Source of the DNA: Bacteroidales bacterium
GTDB lineage: Bacteria; Bacteroidota; Bacteroidia; Bacteroidales; ML635J-15
Direction: 5' to 3'
Assembly: GCA_016937855.1 (NCBI GenBank)
Contig: JAFGVU010000107.1
Location: forward strand, 1 to 42,260
Length of the DNA stretch: 42,260 bases
In this document: one piece after another, positions 24,622 through 33,750 of the stretch
Layout: every line of letters begins with the position of its first letter
Position numbering within the stretch: position 1 is the stretch's first letter
Position numbers and translations under genes: made by a program
Notes under the pieces: model-generated
Told to the model about the DNA's origin: nothing
Database searches by the model: none
What the model saw: the letters and a program-made list of their open reading frames with translations, nothing else

Positions 24622-25246
24622 TCTGCGTTAGTTTTTTTGCTGGATTGCCAGCCCATGTTTCATTATCGGGGATGTCCCCTAAAACGACGGCACCAGCTCC
24701 AACAATAACATTATTACCAATATTAACACCTTGTTTTATTACAGAGTTTGCACCAATGAAAGTCTTTGGACCAATAAAAACATTACCGGCTAAAACTGCA
24801 CCAGGTGCAATATGAGAGAAATCTCCAATATTACATTCATGCTCTACAATTGCTCCAGTATTAATGATTACTCCATTACCAATTTTTGCAAAGGCATTTA
24901 TACAAGCCCCTGTAGAGATTAAACTTCCACTATTTATTTCCGCGTAAGGTGATACATTTGCCTTTGGACTAATTGCAGTAATAAGTTCAATATTATTACT
25001 GTTTAGAAACTTGATAACTTCGCTACGTATTGCGTTATCACCAATCGACACAAAACATGAAGTTCCTTTTTTAAGCAGCTCTTTTAAATTAGTTTCTCTC
25101 TCATTTCCAAGATACTTTAACTTAAACGGATTGTAATTTGCTTCATTTTTTTCGAAATAACCTATTATAGAATAATTTAGTTGCAAAAAAATATCTGCAA
25201 CAACATATGCATGTCCCGAGTAACCAATCAAAGCAACATTTTTCAT
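24614..25246 (-). CDS. neuD: NeuD/PglD-like sugar O- or N-acetyltransferase (LegH candidate)
   Basis: A 210-residue hexapeptide acyltransferase of the NeuD/PglD family. The N-terminal Rossmann-like domain starts VALIGYSGHAYVVADIFLQ. The left-handed beta-helix follows, with IVEHECNIGDFSHIAPGAVL (the catalytic-type His), VIKQGVNIGNNVIVGAGAVV and the end WAGNPAKKL. In this position, between LegC and the synthase, it is best read as LegH, which N-acetylates the 4-amino sugar nucleotide. Sialic acid O-acetylation is the alternative for NeuD proteins. It overlaps legC by 4 bp and neuB by 8 bp. Confidence 0.88.
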   Translation of the reverse strand: MKNVALIGYSGHAYVVADIFLQLNYSIIGYFEKNEANYNPFKLKYLGNERETNLKELLKKGTSCFVSIGDNAIRSEVIKFLNSNNIELITAISPKANVSPYAEINSGSLISTGACINAFAKIGNGVIINTGAIVEHECNIGDFSHIAPGAVLAGNVFIGPKTFIGANSVIKQGVNIGNNVIVGAGAVVLGDIPDNETWAGNPAKKLTQNG

Positions 25247-26394
25247 AAAACAACACTACTAGGAATATTTACAACTCTTTCTTCGAACCAAACTGAATTT
25301 GTCATGCTATCTGTTTGACAATTCTCGAACATTGGTAACTTGTGCATTAATTTCCAAATCGGTCTTGTCATAACACCATTCGAATTCGAAAATTCTAAAA
25401 ATTGGTCTCTTTCTATTTTATCTGCCATAACAATTACATTTAGCCAATAATTTGACCTTGCATTTTTAGGTTCGGAAAAGAAACTAATACCCTCTTTATT
25501 ATTAAAAAATTCTTTATATTGATTTGCTATTTGCCGCTTATTTTCAAGAATAAGATCAATCTTTTCCAGCTGTGCGCAGCCAATTGCAGCGTTAATATTT
25601 GGCATTCGATAATTATATCCTATCTCATCGTGTACAAATTCCCATTGGTGAGGGACTTTTGCTTGTGTTGTGAGATGTTTTGCTTTGGCGGCTAACGCTA
25701 AATCATTAAATAATAGCATTCCACCTCCGCCAGTGGTTATAGTTTTATTACCATTAAAACTTAAAATACCAACTTTGCTAAATGTTCCTGTATGCTTTCC
25801 TTTGTAAAAGCTCCCGAGGGACTCTGCTGCATCCTCAATCAGCTCAATCTTATATTTTTCGCAAACTTCAACTAATTCTGCGATTAAAACCGGATGTCCA
25901 AAAGTATGCATTGGTACACATGCTTTAATTCTACGGCCAGTGTTTATATTAAAACAACTCCCTTTTTTTATTTCTGCATTTTTACTTAACCAGCTTTCAG
26001 TTGCTTTTGGCGAAAGTCCCATTGTTTCTTTGTCAACATCCAAAAAAACCGGAATTGCTCCTGTATAAGAAATTGCATTTGCAGTTGCAATAAAAGTAAG
26101 AGATTGTGTAATTACTTCGTCGTTTCGCTCAACACCAGATAAAAGCAGAGCCAAATGTAGGGCATTAGTTCCGTTAACACAAGCAACTGCTTTTTGGGAG
26201 CCTGTATATTCAGCAATCATTTCTTCAAATCTGTCAACATATTTACCTACACTTGAAACAAAGGTACTGTCAATACAGTCATTCAAATATTTTTTCTCAT
26301 TACCACAAAAAACAGGAGCATGTAATGGGATAAAGTAATCACTGCTAGAATTATATAAGTCTCTAATTTTATTTATTATTAATTTGTAATCCAT
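25243..26394 (-). CDS. legC: LegC-type PLP-dependent sugar aminotransferase
   Basis: A 383-residue DegT/DnrJ/EryC1-family aminotransferase, which transfers an amino group to the C4 keto sugar nucleotide. The PLP lysine is in SFNGNKTITTGGGGML, the binding Asp in IELIEDAAESLGS, and FVSSVGKYVDRFEE plus ACVNGTNALHLALLLSG are typical of the LegC subgroup. The protein is complete, ending VNIPSSVVL. It follows legB by 17 bp and overlaps neuD by 4 bp. The subgroup assignment rests on these segments and on the operon order, which matches legionaminic acid clusters. Confidence 0.9.
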   Translation of the reverse strand: MDYKLIINKIRDLYNSSSDYFIPLHAPVFCGNEKKYLNDCIDSTFVSSVGKYVDRFEEMIAEYTGSQKAVACVNGTNALHLALLLSGVERNDEVITQSLTFIATANAISYTGAIPVFLDVDKETMGLSPKATESWLSKNAEIKKGSCFNINTGRRIKACVPMHTFGHPVLIAELVEVCEKYKIELIEDAAESLGSFYKGKHTGTFSKVGILSFNGNKTITTGGGGMLLFNDLALAAKAKHLTTQAKVPHQWEFVHDEIGYNYRMPNINAAIGCAQLEKIDLILENKRQIANQYKEFFNNKEGISFFSEPKNARSNYWLNVIVMADKIERDQFLEFSNSNGVMTRPIWKLMHKLPMFENCQTDSMTNSVWFEERVVNIPSSVVL

Positions 26395-26411
26395 TTATAC
26401 TGGCAAAGAAT

Positions 26412-27395
26412 TTAAATATTGTAAATATCTGTTTTATATTTTTCCAAATTTGCTCTATCTAAAAACCATTTTATTGTATCTTCGAGTCCTGTTTTAATGT
26501 CGTAAATAGGTTTCCAGTCTGTAGTTTTCTTTATTAACTTATCATCCCCAAATAATCTAAAGACTTCTGACTTTACTGGCCTTATTCTTTGATTATCCGT
26601 AATGAACTTCACATCACTATTCATTATTTCTTTTATCAAATTTAGTGTATCATGCATTGATATTTCTGAATTTGAGGCAATGTTTATTTCTTTTCCAATT
26701 GTTTGATTACTAACCGCAATTGCCAGAAATCCTTCTACGGTATCTTTTACATAATTAAAATCACGCGTTGGAGTTAAGTCACCAAGTTTAATTTCTTTTA
26801 TTCCGGCAGCAATCTGACTAATAATTGTAGGGATTATCGCTCTTGCCGATTGGCGTGGACCATAAGTATTAAACGGACGGACTATTGTAACCGGCAATTC
26901 AAATGCGTTATAAAAGCTCATTGCCATGGCATCGGCGCCAATTTTAGATGCTGAATATGGAGACTGTGGCTGTTTTGGGTGATTTTCGTCAATTGGTACA
27001 TATTGTGCGGTTCCATAAACTTCGCTTGTTGAAGTAACAAGGATTCTCTTTACACCATTTTCTTTTGCTGCCTGACAGATGTTTAATGTTCCTTTAACAT
27101 TTGTATCAATATAAGAATCGGGTGCAACATAAGAATATGGTATTGCTATGAGTGCTGCCAGATGAAAAACAATATCAATATCTTTAGTAATATACTTACA
27201 AAAGTGTGGATCTCTAACATCTCCGCTAACAACTTCTAAGTTAACATGATTAATCCCTTCGAGCCAGCCCCAGTGGTTAAACGAATTATAATATGACAAA
27301 GCTCTTACTTTATAACCTTTTTCTAATAGGAGCTCTGTAAGATGTGAGCCAATAAAACCATCTGCACCTGTTACTAAACAATTTTTACTTGCCAT
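26412..27395 (-). CDS. legB: LegB-type NAD-dependent 4,6-dehydratase
   Basis: A 327-residue extended SDR. The nucleotide-binding motif is CLVTGADGFIGSHLTELL, and the catalytic Thr/Ser and Tyr-Lys are in VTSTSEVYGTAQ and YSASKIGADAMA. The segment YNSFNHWGWLE after the first helix is characteristic of the LegB group. It would convert an NDP-GlcNAc (GDP form, given PtmE) into the 6-deoxy-4-keto sugar, the first committed step. It is the first gene of the 13-gene minus-strand operon, with a TAAGTTTG box 19 nt upstream of the ATG. Confidence 0.92.
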   Translation of the reverse strand: MASKNCLVTGADGFIGSHLTELLLEKGYKVRALSYYNSFNHWGWLEGINHVNLEVVSGDVRDPHFCKYITKDIDIVFHLAALIAIPYSYVAPDSYIDTNVKGTLNICQAAKENGVKRILVTSTSEVYGTAQYVPIDENHPKQPQSPYSASKIGADAMAMSFYNAFELPVTIVRPFNTYGPRQSARAIIPTIISQIAAGIKEIKLGDLTPTRDFNYVKDTVEGFLAIAVSNQTIGKEINIASNSEISMHDTLNLIKEIMNSDVKFITDNQRIRPVKSEVFRLFGDDKLIKKTTDWKPIYDIKTGLEDTIKWFLDRANLEKYKTDIYNI

Positions 27396-27413
27396 AGTAT
27401 AAGATTTTTATTG

Positions 27414-27421
27414 CAAACTTA
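27414..27421 (-). promoter_or_regulatory. Candidate promoter of the nonulosonate operon
   Basis: TAAGTTTG on the minus strand fits TAnnTTTG and lies 19 nt before legB. A TTTG at 27437-27434 is only 12 nt further up, shorter than the usual spacer. It is the only good box seen before the 11-kb operon. Confidence 0.4.
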
Positions 27422-27454
27422 AGCAATTTTCGTCAAACTCATTAAATTAAACCT

Positions 27455-27462
27455 TATATTTG
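27455..27462 (+). promoter_or_regulatory. Candidate promoter of the giant secreted protein gene
   Basis: TATATTTG is a perfect -7 box located 30 nt before the ATG at 27493. No TTTG was found at the expected -33 distance. Confidence 0.45.
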
Positions 27463-27492
27463 TAAATAATAGTAATCAATTATCGGATTATA

Positions 27493-30400
27493 ATGAAGAA
27501 GAGTTTATTATTTCTAACAATTATTGCTTTTGTTTTTGAAGCGAATTGTCAAATTACAACAGTATTGCCAAAAAACAATGCTTATGTTCCGTTTGATGAC
27601 GTTGTGTTGCTTTGGAATACTGCATCTGACGCTGATAATTACGATTTGGAAATTTCACTCGCGGCAGACTTTACAACAATATATTTGTCCAAGACTGGCA
27701 TAATTAACAATACAGACACTTTAAAATTTGATTTTGGGTACAAATACTATTGGCGAGTGCGTTATTTTGATGGCACTTCACACAGCAGTTGGTCTGTTTC
27801 AAATTGTTTTACAGTATATCGGCCTAATGATATCTCAAATAATATAGTTTATATCCTAAATGCTGACTCAATTCATCATTCTTCTAGCGCAATTGATACA
27901 GTCTATAATACAGTTGGGAGCTCATATTTTGCAACGCAAAATACAGCTACAGCCAAACCCACTTTAGTCCCTAATATAATCAACGGTTATCCAATAATGC
28001 GTTTCGATGGGAACGATTTTTTAAATGGGTCTGGTAGTGTTGGTGGATTTACTCAGTATTCATTTTTTGTTGTTACAAAAGCAACAGAATTTGCAAATTT
28101 TAGATGGATTTATCAGAATGCACCTTTTGGAACGAACTCGTCATTTTCAGTAACTGCAATAACAGGTTCTAAATTTAGATTTTGGCCACAAGGTGGTAGT
28201 GGTACTGGGATTAAAGACTATAATACTGTTGGGACAACGTCTAATTTTTATGCCCTTTCTGTTATAAATGATAATAATTTGAGTACAGCAAAAGCTGAGC
28301 TTTTTTTCAACGGCCTTTCAGACGGCACTACGAATAGCAATACACTAACTCATTCTGATATTGGTTATAAAATTGGTGTTTATAACTCTGGTACAAACTT
28401 TTTTAAAGGCGACATTGCCGAAGTTATTTTGTATGACACCTGCCTCAATTCTTCAGATAAATTTTTAGTTGACAATTTTTTAAGATACAAATATTTTCCA
28501 AGCACATATGTTGAACCGGTGGACCTTGGGCTTGACATTTCAATTAGTGATAGTTTCTGTGACACATTGCTTGTTGCGTATAAGGATTATTTTGCAAGCT
28601 ACAATTGGAGTACCGGTGAAACAGATTCTATTATAAGTGTTGACAAAAGCGGTACATACTCTGTTACAGCAACGGATATTTATGGTATTCAAAGTATTGA
28701 TACTGTTTTGGTTTCCTTTCCTTTTGTTAATCAAATAAACGACACACTATTATGCTCAGGTGCAAGCTTATTATGGGATACTGGATTAAGTATTCCTTTT
28801 ACATTTGAATGGCTTAATAGTTCAGAAACTGGCAGTTCTTTAGAAATGTATTCGGCTGGTGAATTTGCTGTAACAGTATCTGATATTTATGGTTGTAGTT
28901 ATCATTCAGACACAGCTACAATAAGCTTTGACCCGATAAACATTTTAGATAGCCTTGGTATTGATAGAGCAGTATGTTCCGGAGAGCCAATATTTCTTAC
29001 TGGTTATAATGGTGAGATTAGTAGTTATTTGTGGAACAACAGCGATACAGAAGAACAAATTAATGTTATTGCTTCTGGTATATATTCCCTTACAGTTACT
29101 TCACCAAACATGTGTATATCTGTAGATACTGTTGTCATTACCATAAAAGGCACTGCACCGGATATTGATTTTACTGCCGATACAGTTTGTTATGGTGGTC
29201 CAACAAGCTTTTTTGATTTAACTTCAATAATTGCTCCTGATGATTTTAGTTCATGGAGTTGGGATTTTGGCAGTTCTAACTATTCTAATGAACAAAACCC
29301 AGAGTTCACATTTGACAGCTTCGGTGAATTTGATATTAGTCTAACTGTTGTTTCTGATTCGGGTTGTTTTAATACAATTACTAAACAAGTTTTAGTCAAG
29401 GAAAATCCAGTAGCAGATTTCGTAATTCTAAATGGGAATATCCAATGTATAAACCAGAATGTTGAGTTCAACGATTTATCTCAATTCGTTACTGCAGCAC
29501 TTTCTTATGAATGGCTTGTCGATGATGAATTATTCTCAAATTCAGCTAATCCTATTGTGAACTTTGATATTGCTGGCAATTATGATATTTCGTTGGTTGC
29601 AACTGATAATAATGGATGTACAGATACCTCTACTTCAATTCTGACAATTAATTCAAGTCTACCTTTACCTATTGATTTTTTTACGGTATCTCCTTCGGAT
29701 AATTATCAATTTTACGACACTAATCAGATTGAACTTAGTTGGAATAATTCTGAAAACTATATTTATTATGTATTGGAGGTGTTTGATCACGATTCTCCTG
29801 AAACTCCATTGTTCGAAATTAATACTAATAGTAATTCTGAAACCATTTTAATTGCTGATACTTCTCATTATTTTTGGCTCGTTAAAGCATACAACTTATG
29901 TGGCAACTATATCATTTCAAATCTATCTAATTTCAGTATCAATAGTCTTGATACATCAAATATAGGTTTATGGTTCGATGCTAGTTTTGATTTAAGTATT
30001 ACAAATGACAGTCTTATAAATCAATGGACAGACAGGAAAAACTCTAATATTGTTCAACAATCTATGTTATCATTGGCACCAGTTTTAGATACTGTATCGG
30101 AAATAAATAATCAAAAATCAGCAAAATTTGACGGCATAAATGATAATTTTATTTATGATTTTCAAACAGAAGTAGGTTCTTTACTAGCAGTGTGTAATTA
30201 TAATTCCTCGTCGTTGACATTTCCCGATTACAAAGGAATAATAAACTCTCCAACAGTTGTTAGCAAATCATATATACTTCTTGCTGATAAAAGCACAGAC
30301 TTAATGTACACTGGTGGTGGCAATCTATTAGGCTCAAACATTAATGTAAATAATGCAAGCAATATGGTAATGTCTCCATTAAGCAGGTTTAAAATAGTTT

Positions 30401-33162
30401 ATGGTTACACTAATACTGCTGAAATATATGAGTCTTTACAAATTGGTGGTGCAATTAGTAATACTGCTCGATATTGGAAAGGGAATATTCCAGAATTAAT
30501 TGTTTTTGATACTATAATAAATGACACACTTTTGCAACAGTATTACCAATACCTCCGCCACAAATACTCTCCCCCCGTCAACCTACTCTACGACATCCGC
30601 ATCCCCTACGGCTTCTGCGATACGGCGATTACAACTGCTTATAAACCGTGGTTTACATCTTATGAGTGGAGTACGGGCGCAACCGATTCTATAATTCATG
30701 TTAATAAGCCGGGAGTTTATTCGGTAACGGTAACCGATATTTTTGGCTTTGAGAGTAGCGACGATATCAGGGTGTTTTATCCCGAGGTTAACGACTTTGC
30801 CGATACTATTGTATGTTTTGGCAATTCGGTGGTTTGGGATGCCGATATTATTGGTGATTATACTTACGCCTGGTATGGCAGCAGCGAAACTACTCAGCAA
30901 ATCAATATCGATTCGCAGGGCGATTATGCCATTATTGTGAACGATACTCTGGGTTGCCAATATCTCAGCGATACAATTAACTTTAGCTTCGATAATTATG
31001 AGTTTACAAGCTCGGTGGGTCCTGCCGATACTACTCTGTGTGCAGGAAACAGGCTTATGCTTGTTGCAAATGCCGACCAAACCGTAACATGGGAGTGGAG
31101 CACCGGCGCTTCAAACCCCGAAATCGTTCTCTCAACTACCGGCGAATACTCCGTTACAACTACAAACTGGCGTGGTTGCCAAGCTGTCGATACTATAAAC
31201 GTAACTATTAACGGTACTGTGCCGGAGCCAAACTTCGAAAGCCTCGGGCACTGCTCCCAAAACCCCGTTTACTTCACCGACCTCTCAACATCACCCGAAG
31301 GCACAATCAACTCCTGGACATGGTCAATAAACGGCGAAGTCTTCTCAACTGAGCAAAACCCCAGCTGGGTGAGCGGAGTCGAAGCCAGCGAGTTCGAAGT
31401 GAAATTAGTAATCGAAACCGACGCCGGTTGCTCCGATTTTATAACAAACAATCTTACAATATATCCTCTACCAACAGTCTCATTCACCCCACAACTCGTC
31501 TGCCAAAATACCGCAGTAGAATTTACCTCCACATCATCCGTTGCCGGCGGAACTATTATAAACGATATATGGGCATTCCTCCCACAATCTAAGGTGACTG
31601 AGGAGTCCGACGATAGGAGGACGTCTCGAAGTCACCGCTCAACTATTACTAACACAGACTTACCGCGCGATTCTAAGTTACCGCGCGATTCTATCGCGTG
31701 GTTCCCGAAACCGCGGTATTCGAGCAAAAGCTTAATAACTCACACCTTCACCACCCCCGGCTACCACACAGTCCAACTTACAAGCACCACCGATGCCGGC
31801 TGTGTTGACTCTGCCGAATTTGAGGTTTATGTAAAGCCTGCCGAGTTACCACAATTTTCCGCCGAAAACACATGTTTGGGAGAGCCGGTTTACTTTATCA
31901 ATCAAACGCCTTACAATCCTGTGTCTTTGATTTCCGAAATTAATTGGGATTTTGGCGATGGCGAAAGTTCAGATATCAGTTCACCTCAGCATATTTTTGA
32001 GGATGCTGGTCTGCACGACATCGGCCTAACAATAAATTACTCAAACGGCTGTATTTTAGGCACAACTCAGGAGATAGAAGTATATCACAAACCCGAGGTC
32101 GATATTATTTCGCTAAGTGCATGTGAGGGCAGCGCATTTGGACTAGTGCCTCAGGCAAGTGTCGAGTCCGGAAATATTTCAACATATAATTGGCAACTTG
32201 GCGATCCGGTATTTTTTGAATCTGATCAGGAGTCTCCCGATTTGGGAATATCCGATGCCGGAAATTATCCAATTAGTCTCAATGTAAGCAGCGATTTGGG
32301 TTGTAGCACATTGGTAAGTGACACTTTGCGAGTTCATGTAGCCCCGGAATCCGATTTTACAGCAAGTCCTACATGGGGAGCTGTGCCTCTTTGGGTCGAT
32401 TTTACAAACACTTCGTTGGGAGCAGAAGCATACACATGGTCAATCAACAACGAGCAATTCTCATCCGACGAAAATCCTTATTTCGTATTTCAGGATTCCG
32501 GTCTGTTTGTTGTGGAATTAACATCATACAATGAGTTTGGCTGTCATGATATTTCGACATTAACCATAAAATCTGTTATCCCGGTAATGGATATAATTCT
32601 GTACTCATTGCGAACAGTTGTTGAAGGCGATTATTTAAAGACATCGGTTTACATAATCAACAACGGAACATTGCCTGTCGAGCAATTGAATTTAGATTTA
32701 AATTTAGGTTCCGGAAAAATTTACCGCGAGACGATAGAAAACTTTGAGCCAAGTCAGGTTTTGGACTACACATTTACTTTCAAGCCATATTTGGCCAGTG
32801 GCGAATTACCCGAATTGGTGTGTGTTGAGGCAGTTGATCCAACTTACGGCATTTACACTGATATAAATTACGAAAACAATACCGTTTGCAACACAAATGT
32901 TCAAAATCTGTTGGTTTTCCGCCCATATCCAAATCCGGCAAGCAATCAGATAATCTGCGAATTTATCACAGCAAAAACAGAAGATATTACAATTACATTA
33001 ATTAATGGTATAGGAAAAATTGTACATCAGCAATCATATCCAAATCACACCGGCTATCAAAAAACACTAATCGATGTAAGTACTTTCTCTCAGGGCGTTT
33101 ATTATTTGCAGATAAGCACAAGCACAGAAAAGCAAAGCTTTAAGATTGAGGTAAATAGGTAA
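27493..33162 (+). CDS. Giant modular secreted protein with Fn3-like, LamG-like, PKD repeats and T9SS sorting domain
   Basis: An 1,889-residue surface or secreted protein. A signal peptide (about residues 1-20, ending near EANC) leads into an Fn3-like domain (25-110) and a LamG/ConA-like domain (112-335, ending KGDIAEVILYD). Cys-rich Ig-like segments follow (340-550), then two PKD domains (555-716). This series then recurs: Fn3-like 726-816, LamG-like 820-1026, Ig-like 1027-1240, PKD-like 1243-1696. A CARDB-like domain (about 1698-1805) precedes a type-A T9SS sorting domain (about 1810-1889, FRPYPNPASNQ). It is likely an adhesin or glycan-binding protein. Base composition rises visibly near 30,545 (residue 1017), and residues 1366-1411 are repeat-derived. 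No catalytic domain was recognised. Confidence 0.9.
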   Translation: MKKSLLFLTIIAFVFEANCQITTVLPKNNAYVPFDDVVLLWNTASDADNYDLEISLAADFTTIYLSKTGIINNTDTLKFDFGYKYYWRVRYFDGTSHSSWSVSNCFTVYRPNDISNNIVYILNADSIHHSSSAIDTVYNTVGSSYFATQNTATAKPTLVPNIINGYPIMRFDGNDFLNGSGSVGGFTQYSFFVVTKATEFANFRWIYQNAPFGTNSSFSVTAITGSKFRFWPQGGSGTGIKDYNTVGTTSNFYALSVINDNNLSTAKAELFFNGLSDGTTNSNTLTHSDIGYKIGVYNSGTNFFKGDIAEVILYDTCLNSSDKFLVDNFLRYKYFPSTYVEPVDLGLDISISDSFCDTLLVAYKDYFASYNWSTGETDSIISVDKSGTYSVTATDIYGIQSIDTVLVSFPFVNQINDTLLCSGASLLWDTGLSIPFTFEWLNSSETGSSLEMYSAGEFAVTVSDIYGCSYHSDTATISFDPINILDSLGIDRAVCSGEPIFLTGYNGEISSYLWNNSDTEEQINVIASGIYSLTVTSPNMCISVDTVVITIKGTAPDIDFTADTVCYGGPTSFFDLTSIIAPDDFSSWSWDFGSSNYSNEQNPEFTFDSFGEFDISLTVVSDSGCFNTITKQVLVKENPVADFVILNGNIQCINQNVEFNDLSQFVTAALSYEWLVDDELFSNSANPIVNFDIAGNYDISLVATDNNGCTDTSTSILTINSSLPLPIDFFTVSPSDNYQFYDTNQIELSWNNSENYIYYVLEVFDHDSPETPLFEINTNSNSETILIADTSHYFWLVKAYNLCGNYIISNLSNFSINSLDTSNIGLWFDASFDLSITNDSLINQWTDRKNSNIVQQSMLSLAPVLDTVSEINNQKSAKFDGINDNFIYDFQTEVGSLLAVCNYNSSSLTFPDYKGIINSPTVVSKSYILLADKSTDLMYTGGGNLLGSNINVNNASNMVMSPLSRFKIVYGYTNTAEIYESLQIGGAISNTARYWKGNIPELIVFDTIINDTLLQQYYQYLRHKYSPPVNLLYDIRIPYGFCDTAITTAYKPWFTSYEWSTGATDSIIHVNKPGVYSVTVTDIFGFESSDDIRVFYPEVNDFADTIVCFGNSVVWDADIIGDYTYAWYGSSETTQQINIDSQGDYAIIVNDTLGCQYLSDTINFSFDNYEFTSSVGPADTTLCAGNRLMLVANADQTVTWEWSTGASNPEIVLSTTGEYSVTTTNWRGCQAVDTINVTINGTVPEPNFESLGHCSQNPVYFTDLSTSPEGTINSWTWSINGEVFSTEQNPSWVSGVEASEFEVKLVIETDAGCSDFITNNLTIYPLPTVSFTPQLVCQNTAVEFTSTSSVAGGTIINDIWAFLPQSKVTEESDDRRTSRSHRSTITNTDLPRDSKLPRDSIAWFPKPRYSSKSLITHTFTTPGYHTVQLTSTTDAGCVDSAEFEVYVKPAELPQFSAENTCLGEPVYFINQTPYNPVSLISEINWDFGDGESSDISSPQHIFEDAGLHDIGLTINYSNGCILGTTQEIEVYHKPEVDIISLSACEGSAFGLVPQASVESGNISTYNWQLGDPVFFESDQESPDLGISDAGNYPISLNVSSDLGCSTLVSDTLRVHVAPESDFTASPTWGAVPLWVDFTNTSLGAEAYTWSINNEQFSSDENPYFVFQDSGLFVVELTSYNEFGCHDISTLTIKSVIPVMDIILYSLRTVVEGDYLKTSVYIINNGTLPVEQLNLDLNLGSGKIYRETIENFEPSQVLDYTFTFKPYLASGELPELVCVEAVDPTYGIYTDINYENNTVCNTNVQNLLVFRPYPNPASNQIICEFITAKTEDITITLINGIGKIVHQQSYPNHTGYQKTLIDVSTFSQGVYYLQISTSTEKQSFKIEVNR
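31589..31725. repeat. Palindromic repeat elements inserted in frame in the giant gene
   Basis: CTAAGGTGACTGAG (31589-31602) and GTCTCGAAGTCACCG (31623-31637) match the two ends of the intergenic element at 39782-39890. Next come two copies of TTACCGCGCGATTCTA (18-bp period, 31660-31695) and CGCGTGGTTCC, the same family as the intergenic repeats at 33181 and 33339. They are translated as an extra stretch of about 45 residues within a PKD domain. Confidence 0.85.
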
Positions 33163-33180
33163 TCTGTGTTTTTTGTAACC

Positions 33181-33213
33181 CCACGCTACCGCGCGATTAT
33201 ATCGCGTGGTGCC
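33181..33213. repeat. Palindromic dispersed repeat, copy 1
   Basis: CCACGCTACCGCGCGATTAT followed by ATCGCGTGGTGCC. CGCGAT/ATCGCG and CCACGC/GCGTGG form nested inverted repeats. An identical copy is at 33339-33371. The sequence after it (GACGGAGTCGAGCGGCATTG, 33233) also recurs after copy 2. Confidence 0.85.
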
Positions 33214-33338
33214 ACCAGAAAACAGCCGTGAGACGGAGTCGAGCGGCATTGCGCTATCCTTACCTTTACCACGCGTGGTTCCGCAAGTAAGCCCAACTAC
33301 TAACATAAACAGCGAGCACCATTTAAATATTAATGGTC

Positions 33339-33371
33339 CCACGCTACCGCGCGATTATATCGCGTGGTGCC
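33339..33371. repeat. Palindromic dispersed repeat, copy 2
   Basis: Identical to 33181-33213 over 33 bp. It is followed by GACGGAGTCAAGCCGCATCG, a diverged form of the sequence after copy 1, so the repeating unit is longer than the palindrome. Confidence 0.85.
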
Positions 33372-33696
33372 TACGACGGAGTCAAGCCGCATCGCGATGA
33401 TCTATAGTGGCAGGAACAGAAACTCAAGTTAAAAGTATATGTCACTTCGGCTGGCTCAGCGCACCGCCTACGGACAAAAACTGAAAAGCATAAGCAGTTT
33501 TTACTAACATTTATGTCCTACGGACAAAAAAACAGTAATCGGTAAAATTTGTAATTCGCCGAATCATAATTCGATATTTTGAACAAATACAGCAAAATTA
33601 TCGAGTTACTCCAAACTAATTACAAATTATACAAATTATTTGTCGAAGGAAATTAATCTGTTAAAAAAATTATAATGATACAATATTTAACAATCG

Positions 33697-33750
33697 AATC
33701 CCGTTAAAATCCCGACTAGCCAAAGGCTGAGTCGGGATTTTAACGGGATT
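33697..33750. repeat. Long perfect inverted repeat (21-bp arms)
   Basis: Arms 33697-33717 and 33730-33750 are perfect reverse complements (core CCCGTTAAAATCCCGACT), and the 12-nt middle can itself pair AGCC/GGCT. No flanking coding sequence explains it. It could be a mobile palindromic element or a strong bidirectional terminator; there is no long T-tract. Confidence 0.8.

Noticed and set aside
30583-31080. 165-codon minus-strand open frame inside the giant gene
   Set aside because: Shadow frame in the GC-richer, repeat-domain part; the plus strand encodes clear Ig-like and PKD segments.
33067-33342. 91-codon minus-strand open frame at the end of the giant gene
   Set aside because: It overlaps the T9SS sorting domain coding sequence and the palindromic repeats.
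33697-33750. Integron attC site
   Set aside because: It has perfect arms without the asymmetric bulges and core sites expected of attC, and no integrase gene or cassette series.
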